Assembly (NCBI GenBank): GCA_905182995.1
Contig: CAJJDP010000141.1
Coordinates: forward strand, 240,696 to 304,695
Source: Paramecium octaurelia
Taxonomy: Eukaryota; Ciliophora; Oligohymenophorea; Peniculida; Parameciidae
Direction of reading: 5' to 3'
DNA length: 64,000 nt
The notes below the pieces were generated by a model. That model saw nothing but the letters and a program-made list of their open reading frames with translations, was not told where the DNA came from and ran no database searches. Shown here piece by piece: positions 48,171-61,400 of the stretch. Both the position numbers and the translations under genes were made by a program. Every line of letters starts with the position of its first letter. Position 1 is the first letter of the stretch.

Positions 48171-51100
48171 ATTAACATGGTAGTTTCATTATTATTTTAT
48201 AAAACATTTAATATATGCTTCTTTTATGTTAATTTTTTTTCTCATCCCAAAGCTTCTGCATAATATTATGAGCAGTAAACTAAATTCAAATAATTCAAAA
48301 AAAGGACATTTCATAAAAATAATTTATTAATTTCTAATATATGTTTTATATATCATATTCTAATTTATATACCTATACGATAATCAACTTTTATCATTTT
48401 AGTATTTTCATGAAAATCTATATATGAAGAAGGAAATCTTTTAATAATATAAATTAAATAGCAGTTTTAAACAGAAATTTCTTTCTTTTTAAGCCAATTG
48501 TCTATAAATAATCTTCAGGTTTACAAAATTGAAATTGATCTTGGCTTATAATGTTTCGGATTTTTAGTTTTAATAGTAATAAATTATCAATAAAGTTCAA
48601 ATTAACATATTATAATAGTACGAAAGATTTGTTATTTCAAAAGCAAATTATATAGCATTAAATAAAAAAGATAATATCAAGAAAATTTAGTGATTCAATA
48701 GATAGATTAGGTAAAGCTAGATTGTAAATAATGCAATAAAAGTCTGAAATTCTTAGAAAGCTGAGTGCTATTGATGGAAATTGAAATCTAATGATGGTTA
48801 AAATTTTTGATTTTTTGCTAACCCATAAATTTAATGAAATGCTGAAACTGTTATCAGTTTAGAAGGATAAGAATCAATTAAGAACATTTCTTAAGAAGCG
48901 AAGTGTACGATAAATAGTTTTGCAATGGTCAGATTTTCTGACTCTAAGTAAGCGAGACTAACTAGACATCATTGGTTGAAAGTTAGATTAATTTATTTCC
49001 ACTATTATTAATTAGATTATGTTGGTGTGCTAAAGTTTTGTATATATGAAATATTATCTAATTTTGCTAAAAATAAGTGTAAAGTTAGAATCACAGAATT
49101 AAATACAATAATATTGATTATAATAGATTAAATGTTGAAAATATGCGATTCTAATTTGTAAAAGGATAAATTAGGATTTTTAATAAATTTCCTAGTTTAT
49201 AAAGTATTTTCCACTTTTTAATAATATTAAAAATAACCTAGTGAGTTAATGGGCGACATATAATTCTTTTCAAAAATCACTTCAATCAAAATATATTTCC
49301 AAGTAGTATAAAGACAACATTAAAATGGTTTAACTTTTGAAATGATTCTATTTTGCACTAGGGGAGCTAGTACACAATGGTTTTAGTATAATTTGATGAA
49401 ATATTCGGTGGATATATACTGTATATTGGATCATCTATCCTTTTTGCAAAATGCCTATTTTTTATTAGTTTAATCCTTCTTTTGAATCTTCAATTCTGAT
49501 TGATTCGCACAAATCAATTTTGTTGGCGAGCATATACCATCTATTTCCTAAATTTTATTTTCCCAATAATAACTTTAGAGGTATCCTCCTAAACTTTTTG
49601 GCTAGAATTATGAATTTCATGGAAATCATTTAATCAAATTTTCTGAACAAAAAATTGAAGTATTTTCACCCTATATTTATTCCATTCAATTAGTCTTCGT
49701 CGACAGGCTTTTGATTTTCGCAACTTTATTTCTAGGGTACCTTGGCTCATAAGACTTAATCCTTTTTGATCATCAGTAAGGCAGATACTAAGAAAATCTC
49801 AATTGTTTTTATCTATTAAGACTGTCTACTAATAAAGTTTCTTAATCCAAAATTATCTATTAATACCTTACAGCCTCTCCTATTCCCTACTTTTTTCTAA
49901 AGTTGATCAAATATCAATCCAACCTCCTTTATCTTAACTATCCATTTGCAATATATGAAACTAATATTCTTTTCACTTAAATGAGAGTCAATATTATGGA
50001 CTATACAAGTTTACCTATTCTATCCAGACATTGCTCGCTTCTTTGTAGGTAGGCCATATTCAAAAAGGGATTTCGTAAGTTAATCTACATTTCACAAATT
50101 ATCAAGTTACCCTGAATATATATATTTGAGGAACAGCCTACTAAAGGTTATAGACTTTCACTCATTATTTAAGACTTCATTCTAAACAATATATAGGACT
50201 CTTTTTATATGAATAGTGGAAAATTAAGCTATCCTTAGTTGCTCCATCTAATATCTGTACCAATACTACTGAGCATCTCAATTACTAATCGAGTCATTCT
50301 TCTCTTTGATATGGTTTCAATTTAATCCTTTAAATCCAGCCATTACAAGATTTTCTATAATCAGTTAGTTATATCGTGCAAGAGGAACTTTTGTAAAATG
50401 ATAGATTGAATGGTTGTATGACCTAATTGGTAACAGAATTATCTTAGATGCAGAATACATGAAACAGAAGCACCGGACTTTTGAAACTGTCCTAAAATAT
50501 GCACAAATACATGAACCTGTAGCTACTTTAGATACAGAAGAGTTTTACATGCAATGGGGCTTTGCGTTAAATTAATTTAGAAGGTGCCTAAGAATTGCAT
50601 AAAAGAAGTATATATAAGGCAAGAGTAAATATATACTCATCAATTTCACATGTGACTCAAGGAGAAAAAGGAGCCATTCATTTAGAATCATCATACATTA
50701 TTTGAAGTGCCTATTCATGTCTTACTGGCACTTAATAATAAAATAACCGAATGTATTAGTGGTACAAGTACTGCAAAATTAGAATACATAAGTGAAGCAC
50801 TTTATGTTTGTAGTATCTATTAAAATATTGTACTTAGCAATAGGAGCACACAGTTAGTACGAGAAATATTGATATATATGACTATATATAACACAAGAAA
50901 AATATCCATTATGACCATTAGAATGATAAAGGATGGACAAGATAAACAAGACTAAGTGGCACAAGTTCAGTGTTAGTGGATATGTTGATGATGATGATCA
51001 TTATATAATAACATTTGAAAACTTCCTTAAACTAGCAAATTATTCCAGTAATTAATTTAAACTTCGAATCAAACAAGTTTATTCATCAAATGAATGTGAA

Positions 51101-51982
51101 GGCTATTATAAAGATGTAAATAATTTGTAAATCTCTTTTGGTCATTGCGTCATTTGTACTGCTTAGGGAAATAGCAGTTGTCTGATATGTCACCTATAGT
51201 TAGACGTTGGAGAAGCTATAATAATAATTATGGATACTCTAAGACTAAAGTTTTTTTCAATTTGAGATAAATTAACTGAGTCAGATAGAAAGGCTGATTA
51301 CCATTAACTTAAAAACTATATTAAAAGTAGATACATATTAGTTCTATGTTTACTCTGATACATAACTATTCAAACCAAACTAAGCAACTATCTCTAATGA
51401 ACCATATGACTCTGATGCCACAACTAGTTGTAAGCAGTTTGCTAAACTCTGTAAAATTTGTAATATCATCAGCGGAGTTTATGAATCTTCTTTATTAAAT
51501 TTAGTAATCAATTTAAGCATTTCAGCTCTTAGTCAGCTGTTCTGGAGAGAGACGTGCCACTTTCGAACTTAATTTATTACTTAATAACTCTTGTTAGAAA
51601 TATCAATTGACCTGTACCATTTGCTTCATGCTTCTGCTAAAAGTTATGATTATAGTACAATATTTACTTATGTCATCGATTGCACAAGATTTTATTAAGA
51701 TATAGCATAACTCGAAACTTAATTGCAAAACTGACTCTACTCTTCTAAATATCTATTAAATTGAATATGCAAATAGTAAAAAATTTCGCTACAATAATTA
51801 TTTTAAAAAACTTCAAAAAACAAATGTCCAAAAAAAATACAGTTCCGGTTCAAAGTAAAGGAGTCCCTATTAGGGCAATTAGAAATCAACATCCATCTAA
51901 TAAGCCAACTACGAAGATTCCCTGACCACAGACTGCTTAATTAGGATGTTCATGGAGAAGGTGTAATATGGAGGACCCAATT
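48171..51982. other. Long stretch without recognisable genes
   Basis: Nearly 3.8 kb with short, shifting open frames on both strands and no domain I can name. 50350-51000 has a somewhat more protein-like plus frame (an N-H-H-T-L-F-E-V-P stretch continuing for about 100 codons), and the base composition is less extreme than in spacers. It could be a decayed gene or an old mobile element, but nothing specific supports either. Confidence 0.4.
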
Positions 51983-52325
51983 NNNNNNNNNNNNNNNNNN
52001 NNNNNNNNNNNNNNNNNNNNNNNNNNNNNNNNNNNNNNNNNNNNNNNNNNNNNNNNNNNNNNNNNNNNNNNNNNNNNNNNNNNNNNNNNNNNNNNNNNNN
52101 NNNNNNNNNNNNNNNNNNNNNNNNNNNNNNNNNNNNNNNNNNNNNNNNNNNNNNNNNNNNNNNNNNNNNNNNNNNNNNNNNNNNNNNNNNNNNNNNNNNN
52201 NNNNNNNNNNNNNNNNNNNNNNNNNNNNNNNNNNNNNNNNNNNNNNNNNNNNNNNNNNNNNNNNNNNNNNNNNNNNNNNNNNNNNNNNNNNNNNNNNNNN
52301 NNNNNNNNNNNNNNNNNNNNNNNNN
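51983..52325. other. Assembly gap, 343 N
   Basis: A run of 343 unknown bases. Open frames drawn through it are meaningless. Confidence 0.99.
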
Positions 52326-53850
52326 ACCAAAATTAATAACTTTATTTTATTAATTTTATAAACATTAATTTTATAATCATCGATTAATTTAATTAATCTG
52401 TTTGATTATTTTAATTAATTGTTTGAATAAATGCCTATTCTGTATTTTTAAAGAGTCATAATGCATTTCATCCGCTTAGGTTTTGTTATAATAATAATTA
52501 TAAATTAATCAATCTTATCCAAAAAAAAAAAAATAATCAATTAGATAAAATATTACAGTTAAATGGTATTAGTTGATATAATTCCTCTAAGCATAGATTA
52601 TATACAATATTTAAAAGAACACTTGCTTTAACAAGATCAAATAAAAAGGGAACAGGAATAATACATCATATTTGGTAGATTTATTTTAGATATTTATAAT
52701 AGAAAAAATTTAGAAATAAATCCGTTTTTTCATTGCTATGAATGTTCAATTTTTAAATAGCCAAAAGGATATGCATTATTAAATTCAATAAATTAATTTT
52801 ATAAAATTATTAATTTTTAATTTATAAAAAATTTACTATTAGTCTTTTATTTTAATCTTTTAATACCCTTAAATTTTGAACTTCCTCTTTCTGTTCATCA
52901 TTATAATATACATTATTTAAGATTGTACTTTTAGTAATTTCAAATTATCATTAGAATTTGTCAACCTTGAACCCTTCAAATGCTTCTATCCTAAATTTTT
53001 CTTTTTAATTTTTGGTATTTTATCACAAAAAGTTACTATTCAAAGCCAAAATCTAATTAAAAGTAAAAGTGTAAATATAATTGCACTCTTTTAATTCTCC
53101 AATTTAGAAGCAGTTAAAGTGTATTAATCTGTTCCGTTCCTAAGTTAGATTTCAATTTTAACGCTAAGTTCAATATATTTTTCTTGACTAAATGAATTTA
53201 ATTAAAAAATTCTCATAAAGATCAACTTTACTAAATATATAATCTAAATAATTAAATAAATATTCATGGATGTGATAAATTCATTGGCCTTAGATACCAA
53301 ATTCTCTTTTGCTATTCTAGTTCTAATTAAAAAAAATTGTTCATTCTTTTCATCCAAGCATAAGCTTTGTACTATAAGCATTCATCATTTCCTTTAGATT
53401 TAAAATTTAGCATTAATAAAATCAGATAGCCTTTGTTATGATAGGTTTTTTGGACACATCTCAAACAAACTTTTTAATACACTTGGAACTGACTTTTCTA
53501 ATAGAAAACTAAACTCTCTGAATTTTTATAGTATTTCATTTTGTTTCTAATAAACAATTTCGAGGTATACTAATACTTTTTCCTTGGCCCACTTAATCCA
53601 CATTTAATCCTTGTCATTTTCATTTTGTAAGCCCTAATTTTCCCTTGATTTATTTTCTTTTGATCAATGTCCACCAACGGAATCAACTCTTTTTCTAGTC
53701 TATTAACTGAATTTGCAGATTCCAATAAGAGGTCTAATGGTTTCAACAAACTTTATTAGATGGCTAAGAAATTAGGAGATAAGTAAATGGCACTATTGAG
53801 ATCCTCCTCAAATGAAGGAGTATCCTGTTACTTATTTTTTTGATCATTCC
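52326..53850 (-). other. Weakly coding stretch, unresolved
   Basis: 52326-52840 looks non-coding. From 52850 to 53850 the minus strand shows protein-like pieces (for example N-D-E-Q-K-E-E-V-Q-N-L-R near 52890) in several frames. They may be the 3' exons of the gene at 53860-55586 or another gene. I could not join them. Confidence 0.3.
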
Positions 53851-53859
53851 TCATGCTCT

Positions 53860-55586
53860 TTTTGAAACTGAGATTCACTTAGAGATTTAAAATCAATAAT
53901 GGATAATCGTTAATTCTTCACCGCTCTCCTTCCTTTGGAGTAGTAAACTTTTTAATAATATCCACCCATGACCAACAAGTTTAGCAAACAACATTCTCTC
54001 TAATAAAATTGGTACACATATAGTCGATTCGAATAAGCAATTTTACAATTCACTCTCCAAATAATCCTCAGTCTCAGTATAATAGAATCGATATTTCTCT
54101 CTTAGCTTATCTTAGATGTCTCCAACTATAGTACTCCGCCATTACACAGTGTTTATCCTCCTTGAGCATTATGTTATTTTTGTTAGCTTTCGAAATTGGA
54201 CAAGGTCATAGGCAAAGTTTTATGATTCAGCAATACATTCAAGAGTGGGAAATTCTAATACAATTGTGATCTTGCAGTTAAAGCATTCAAATTGTTGACT
54301 AATACAGTAAATTTAGAATAGTGCAATTGAGAGACATTTAATCTGATTTAGACCATACCCCAATTATCTTAAATTTTGACTTGCTTCACAGGTTGTTGCC
54401 CCAAAGATTGAAAACTCAAAATTTTAGTTTCACTCTATAATTATTTAGTTAATCCATATACGGCTTTTTGGTTTATTCAAATCTATTCTTGATTCTTAAT
54501 TGAAGCCATTCGATATAATTCTTATTCGCTTCCATATCTTTAAGAATTGAACATTTTTTCATAAGCATGATATACTCTTTTGAACTTACTTTACTAAGTC
54601 TTTTTTGAGCAACTCAAGATGTTGCATTTATTTTCTCTTGATTTCTGGATCTGTGATCATTTACTTTGCTTCATCCTTGAATGTTTATATCTATGGGAAT
54701 CCAGGAGCTATCTTACTTGGATCTACTTTCGTAAGGTATGGTAAATACTGTATATTTGTCAATCTTTTTCTACATTTCAAGAGATAACGCATATGTCATA
54801 GAATCAGGCAGAGAATCCACTTATTTTAAGAATCTCAATTCATCATTTGCATTCTTTGTCTTTGTTTACACAATTCAACTCTTTGTTCAAACTTTACAGG
54901 GTCTTCCAAGTAAAATTATAATGATAATCTGCCAATCCTTTTGATTTTGTTTGATCTCAATATTTTAACTTCGAATTTACCATTCTCAAAACCGATCACT
55001 TCAACATCTGTCCAAGTGTATTTGTCTAATTCACCAAACATCGAACATTTTTGCATGTGGAAGATTACTCTATATACAAATTTCTATCCATTCTTAAGGA
55101 GTTCTATCTTCATCCCAACAATCGTACTCCTTTAACCTTTTGTTAGTCATTCTGCCTCCATAAAAACAGTTTTTATTTTTGGAATCTCCTCTGGTTATGA
55201 ATCATTGTCATCTAAATTATTGAATCACTTATTTACACTTCTGAAACTCTGTAAATTCCTCTCCAAGTGTACCCCAAATTTATAAACTTGGGAACAAAAT
55301 TTGATCATTATGAATTGAATCGGGTTTCAAATCAAAATCAAACTTTAAACTTTGCGCTGGAGATGCATTTTGAATTTAAGAGTTTTTTTTGTTTACCCCT
55401 ACAAGTTAGGTATTTAGCTCTTAATTCGCCTTGAGCGTGTCAGTTTCCATTTTTATTCTTTCCTCTACCTCTCGATGTTCCTTCAGAGCTGACTCATAAA
55501 CAAAAGATGGCTTGCTTATATTTTACATTAGACCTACCTTATTTTTTATAACATTTACCCAAAGTCCTTTTGCACTTAGAATCCAT
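53860..55586 (-). CDS. Unidentified helical protein with several tiny introns (extent approximate)
   Basis: Long protein-like segments on the minus strand run in order: a charged helix (H-R-E-V-E-E-R-I-K-M-E); a basic/aromatic part (G-M-K-I-E-L-L-K-N-G-Q, then W-T-D-V-E-V-I-G-F-E-N-G-K-F); E-D-P-V-K-F-E-Q-R-V-E-L; a helical region (I-K-R-K-Q-M-Q-H-L-E-L-L-K-K-D-L); and an open stretch of about 190 codons ending at TGA near 53850. A likely ATG is at 55586. Frames change between segments, and a 20-nt intron fits near 54570. The E-N-G-K-F...E-D-P-x-x-F-x-x-R-V block recalls the N-terminal part of some axonemal dynein heavy chains, but this is only an impression. Confidence 0.45.
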
Positions 55587-56220
55587 TTCGAATTTTGAAA
55601 TAAAAAATTAAATCATAAACCCAATACTTCTAATATACATTCACATCATACTTTGGACCAATTAATAATCCTACTTAAGATGAACTTTATCGTATTTGAC
55701 TTAAGTATCAAAAAAATTATATCAAGTAAGTTATTCCATCTGCTTAGATCCATGAATCCAATTAGTAAACTACCTATCTTTTTGATGATTAAAGTAGTGT
55801 AACGAAAGTAATAAGGATTATGATTGGCTAACAATATTCTCAAAAATGATTAAAATTAGCAACACTGAAAAATTTTGAATTTTTTAGCTCAAATTAAGAG
55901 ACCTCTAAACTCTGTATTATCATTATACTTCTTAATTTTTAAGAATAATTGAGATAATAATGATAAAAAACATATTTAATCTTAGCTTTACTGTTAAAGC
56001 AAATTATTAAATCCTTGATTTCTTATTTAAGAGTTTAAATACTTACATACACTTTAATCATCAATCAATATCAAATAATTAATCTGAAAAACAACAATTT
56101 TGATTAAAATTATATATTCCCAATAAAAGGCAAAAGATCAATTGAATCAAATATATAAAGGATGAATAATATATAGATTTTACAATTTTATCCCTATATT
56201 AAGATATACATATCATACAA
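55587..56220. other. Spacer, nothing recognised
   Basis: A+T-rich, with no coding pattern on either strand that I trust. It includes the 5' flank of the helical-protein gene. Confidence 0.5.
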
Positions 56221-56723
56221 TCATTATTATGGCTGAGGATATTTACCATATCTTTTAAAGCAATCTTTGTATTTTTTTAACATTAAATTGCTGTCCATCA
56301 AAATGTATTCAATTTATGATCTCTTTTCGTGGCTTCTCAATCTTATTTGTATTTTTTAACAAGCCCTTCAATTGGCCAATCATCATCAATATTCATTCTC
56401 ACTATATTTTTCTTTTTTTCAACCTCTTCTTATGGTAATTTGCTTTTGCCTATCTCTGCAATTCTTTTATTTAATCAATAGAAATTTCTCTGCTTCTTTG
56501 TATTGTTATGGAGCTTGTTCCTTTTGTTTTAATTCAATAGTTATTTTTTGATTAATCTAATAACCTGTATTCATCACCAAATTATTTAAATTATGAGTAA
56601 ATGAAATATTTTTGTTCCAGGAATTTTATTTTACTCTCTCTATGACTTATTTATCTTTTTGTTCTTTGAAAATAGATGTTTATGAGATTTTTATGCTCGT
56701 TTAACAGTTTTTCTCTTAGCCAT
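56221..56723 (-). CDS. NOP16-like ribosome biogenesis protein (frame unsettled)
   Basis: ATG at 56723 starts a basic segment (M-A-K-R-K-T-V-K-R-A-Q-K-S-H-K). It is followed in another frame by S-W-N-K-N-I-S-F-T-H-N-L, then D-D-D-W-P-I-E-G-L-V-K-K-Y, then R-D-H-K-L-N-T-F, and a basic end to TGA 56221-56223. The order basic N-terminus, W-x-K-x-x-S-x-x-x-N-L, K-Y, R-D-x-K-L-N resembles NOP16, a nucleolar factor for 60S assembly, and the size fits a short member. The pieces need two or three introns or single-base corrections. One shift lies in a T-run near 56290, so it may be a sequencing error. Confidence 0.45.
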
Positions 56724-57749
56724 ATAATAAATTAATTATAAAATTAATAATTAAGTTTCTTATAGAAAATATGTACGTTCTGAAAATAATGCATATATCA
56801 ACTCTATTCTCAGAACTTTTACTTTGGATGGTTTCTTTTAGAAATTATTCTTAATATATTACACTAATCAGTGTGTTATTCTACATCTAAATTCTTTTAC
56901 TTGCATTTATTAGGAATTTATTTTAACTATTATTTGTTATTGATCAAATCACTAGTTTAGAAAAAACAACTTGATTATTCAAATTAAGATTTTTGGAGAA
57001 AGAAGTCACTTTCAACCCAACGCAGAAGAATATCCTGCTTATAATTCAATAGATTTGCTTTCTGAAGGCGATGAAATTTCTTTGGCAGTTTAATCTAAAT
57101 ACAATCTGAATGTTCTATTGCATAATTAGTCTAATCTAATAAATTTGGAATTTAAATCAAATTCATCGAACAATGCACATTTGCTATTTGATATGTGAAA
57201 AGGAAGTGATTTATTTATTTGAATGGAAGAATCAATCATAAAGGCAAATTTGAAGTTATATCCTAAATAGTCTTTCATGAATTATAATTTATTTATCTAA
57301 TAAAAGAATAAACTTCCAAAGATATCAATCTTAATTCAGAAGTGAATACTTCTTTCTCTTATAACTAATAAGTGTCAAGGAAATTGCCAAACTAAAACAA
57401 AAATCAAATTAAATTAAAATAATTTATAACATTTGATTTCCTATATTGCAAATTTCAAGTAAAGGGATTTGACTTGATTTATCATATTATCTATGGTTTT
57501 ATTGTGTAAGCTAATTGCTAAACATCTTGAAAAATTGAATAAATCTTGGTTAAGATAAAAAATCGTTTTTTAATTTAATCTCATTATCCTTTATAGACAT
57601 AGAACCAAAGGCTTCAAATTATTGGTGAAGTATTATTTTTTTAAATAATTGATAGCACTATTTATAAACCATTTGTTAAATGTAATGAATTAATATTAAT
57701 CATAATTTATATTCAATTAATTCTTAATATGTTAAGTAAAAATTAGTTA
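56724..57749. other. No confident gene
   Basis: Mostly A+T-rich. 56950-57250 has a short plus-strand coding-like piece without a domain. Nothing else is supported. Confidence 0.4.
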
Positions 57750-58300
57750 CTCATGAATACATTCATGAATTTACTCTTCTTAACCAATCAAACTGTGATA
57801 TATTAATTTGATGCAAATGTTAACAATATTGATGGTAATGGTAATTTAAAATATTATTTTAGATTGGAAATCATCAAATGGTAATTATTAATTCACTTCT
57901 TGTGGAGGAATTCCCTATTTTTATTCAACTAGAACTGATATTCTAATATAATTGAACATTAGTATTATACAAGATTATTTTTAAATCTCTAACCTCATTC
58001 TCACATCTAAGTAGATGCGTAATTTATAATGTAATTCTAATTATTTTATGTTAATAGTTTTGAGAATAGTTGGAATACTTTTTACTTGGATTTAATTAAA
58101 AAAAACTATTAAATAAAGAATACATCATCATACAGTTTCGGTTACGGTTCTTCATCAACTTAATTTATTTAAATTATTTCAATTAGTCTTTCACATAAAA
58201 GAAAATCTTTTGGATAAGAATTAAACATTTCAAGGCAGAATTAATAAAATTATCATTAAGTATCAAATGTGAGTATAACTGTGCAGAATGTTTTGATTAA
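57750..58300 (+). CDS. Possible secreted or surface protein, 5' part (unresolved)
   Basis: ATG near 57752 opens a short hydrophobic start. A candidate 28-nt intron at about 57836-57863 leads into a D-W-K-S-S-N-G...T-S-C-G-G-I-P-Y-F-Y segment, and later a N-S-W-N-T-F-Y-L-D segment appears in another frame. This order (W-x-S-x-x-G, S-C-G-G, then S-W-x-x-x) occurs in large ciliate surface proteins with Cys-rich growth-factor-receptor-like repeats. I cannot connect the exons and see no end. Confidence 0.3.
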
Positions 58301-58822
58301 TATTAAGGTTAGTGCTTAGCATGGTACTCCATTAATATTCATTTAATTAGAAAAACATTGAAACAAATTCTAATGGATGATCTTATACACTGAATAAACC
58401 TTAGTTTTCGGATTGCGCGGAATACTAAATTTTAGAATTTAATCTAATTAAATATTCTACAATACTACCTCCTCATTAAGATAAAATAATAAGGTTTTAT
58501 AAAATATAAGACCCGATCTATGTATACTATATTTTTGGTTAAGAATTAATAAATGTTGGGTATGCAAAATGAGATAGTTTAAAAATTTGAATAAACAAAA
58601 AAATTTTAAAATTGTTTTCAATTAATCTAGATAAAAAATTAGATCAGAATTATTGAATCTCATATAATAACTTAATTATAATGAATGAAATGGAAAAATT
58701 ATATTCTTTAGGCCACATCATTTTTACTCAATTTTGAATTAATACCTAATTAAATTTGATAGAAAACAAATACAACAATAACACAAACAATCATAAGAGG
58801 AAATTATTAAAATGTGTTAAAT

Positions 58823-59200
58823 ATGAATAGAGGAGGATTAATCTCAAGATCATAAATTAGTATTACTAATGCAGATAGTTGTTTTCGAGATATTATTTAC
58901 ACAGTAGCAGGAAATTTTGGGTATACAGGGAACCTTATTGGAACTTCAATAATAATTGATTTATAGCAAGCCTATGAATTAAATACTTTAAAATTATGGT
59001 TTTATGATCTAGACAGCAGATCCTACACTATTAGAGCTTACGTAATATTCAATAATACAGACAAAATTATTTCTGAAAGTTATCATGGATAATCAATAAC
59101 TATTATATTCAATCTAAATGGCAATACTTACAATATTGGATTTAACATCCTCAAGGTAGAAGCCTACTTTAGGCTCTAAACATATCTGTAAAATTACTTA
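58823..59200 (+). CDS. Discoidin/F5-8-like C-terminal domain fragment
   Basis: A plus frame of about 120 codons from an M-N-R-G-G-L-I-S start encodes I-I-I-D-L-Q-Q-A-Y-E-L-N-T-L-K-L-W-F-Y-D, split here by no intron, then L-D-S-R-S-Y-T-I-R-A-Y, ending at TGA near 59200. The I-D-L...Y-x-L-N-T-I-x-L...D-L-D-x-R-x-Y order is that of the discoidin-like domain found C-terminal in BTB/kelch-type proteins (BTBD9 relatives) of ciliates. An N-terminal part may lie in 58330-58820, where helical Gln/Lys-rich pieces occur in shifting frames. Confidence 0.4.
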
Positions 59201-61400
59201 TGATCAATTTATGAAATATGCACATGTTATTTGTTAATTAATTTTGAAAGAATAATGACTTAATCTTTTCAATTTTCATGAAAAAATTTTGTAAATAGAT
59301 TTTTTAATTAATTGAGTAAACTCGGTCCAAATTTCTTTATTTGAATGATTTCATTTAATTTCCATTGGTTTCATAACTAAAGGGAACATTCTACATTATA
59401 GAGTCGATTATTTATATTGGCTTTGCTTGAGGTATTTTAATTAAGACTATTTAAAACAGCGAAAGAATATTTAAATGAAAGTATAAAGTTATGAAAATTG
59501 GATCAGCAGGCTCTAACTATCTATTCAATAACATAATTCGTTTCCTTTTTAAACTTATAACTTTTTTTATTACCATTTTATTTATGAAAAAATATTTCAA
59601 ATTAACAGAAAAGAAGTCTATATTCAGAGTTATTTAGATTACCTGAAATGGAGACTTTAGTTTCCCACTTGCAAGCATAACATTTCTTTTAAGAGTTCTT
59701 ATTCTAAGATTCTTGGACCAAAAAAATAATGTTAAATTGTTTCTCCAATTTATACCGACAATAAGAATGTACCTTAACCTAAGCTGTAGAAACCTGTAAG
59801 GATCACAGCTATGTCAGTTTAAATCAAAACAAGTATTAGTTTTCTTTTTTGCATTAAAAAAGTGGATTCATTCAAAAAAATTTGTTTTGGTTGTAGATTC
59901 TAACACTGTCAATCCATATAAAAATAGCTAATAGGTTAATAAATACTTTTTGGAATACATTAGTAATTTTCATTATAGTTTAATTTTGATGACAAATGCA
60001 CTGTTAAAGCACAAATAGAAATCGTAAATTAAATCAGCATTTTTAAGAAAAAGCTCGACTAGTATTGTACAGATTCGTTTTTTGATAGGTAACAATAATT
60101 TATTTAAAAACTTTGTATTTCAAATTTGGGGATTTTAATTTTGATTTGATAATTAATTTACTGTTTTATTTTCTAAACAAAAAGTATTTTCACATTAAAA
60201 AATCAGCGGAAGAAGAATCTTATTTTAAATGAATAAATGAATCTTATTTTAAAAAAATTTGTTAAAACTACAATTGAAGTAAAGGTATATTCATCTTGTT
60301 TAGTAGCCTTATATATAAAAATTATATCAATATGGTGAAGAATTATTTAAGTTAAAAAGGGAGGAAATAAATCTGTGTTAAAATAGAGAAATTGAATAAT
60401 ATGGCATCAATATATTCTAATTTATTAACTGAAACACTTTAAAAAAAAAATCCCAACAGTTTGCGTAAAAGAGTTGTATAAAGCCTTTCTTAGAGTAAAT
60501 AGTCCTTAAATTTAAGATTTTTTTATTAATTTAATATAGTTTAATTATTAGCCAACTGAACCATTAAGAATTCACTTGCTGGACAAAATAAATATTTCTG
60601 AATGTAAAAAAATACTTATTCAAGATTTTTGGATAAATTTATAAAAATAAGTACAACAAACCAATGAAGGCAATTTAAGAGAGTTAACTCTAAATATTTA
60701 AATGTAAGTCAGCATTTATTTGATATTCTTAAAACTTACCTATACTTGGAATGAAGTTCTCAGTAATTAGATTATTAAGAAGATCTGTTTCTATAAAGTA
60801 TATTAAAATTGGGATAACTGTTACAATTTCTGAAGATTGAAATAAATCTATAGATTTAAAGGGTAATTAACATTTAAAAATTTCAAATATGATTAAAATT
60901 GTAAAAGGTCAAATATTTCAAAACATGGTAATGGTTATTTGAACAATAACATCAGTATGCTAATAGCTCCTAAGCCTATAATTAAAATATTTCCAAGATT
61001 TTGGAACTTATTTGCAATATTATTAATTTAATTTTAATTGATAATTTTAGGTGTTTTAAGGAATAATGATTATGATGGGAGATTAACTGGCATATTGTTA
61101 TTATCAACTAAAGATGAGTGCAAGGAAATGGAAAAATTATGGTTCTATTGACATTTATTCAAACATGACAATATCAAACTCGAACAAAGCCATAGTAAAA
61201 TAAGTTGAATTAATATCCACTATAATAATATTACCGAGAGAAATCATACAGAGTTAATTGTTATTTGATATTGATATTAATTTAAATTGATTGAGTAAAA
61301 TTTAAATTCGAAACCAATTTCGCTTCATTAGAACTTTAGTAAAACAAATTGATGTTCAAATGTTTGATTTTAACATTTTAAGGAATATTAGTTTATAAAA
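59201..61400. other. A+T-rich region without recognised genes
   Basis: Short frames only, long A and T runs, and no domain on either strand. Plus-strand helical pieces near 60400-60700 are too short to call. Confidence 0.45.

Noticed and set aside
51950-52336. Open frames across the N run
   Set aside because: They consist of unknown bases.
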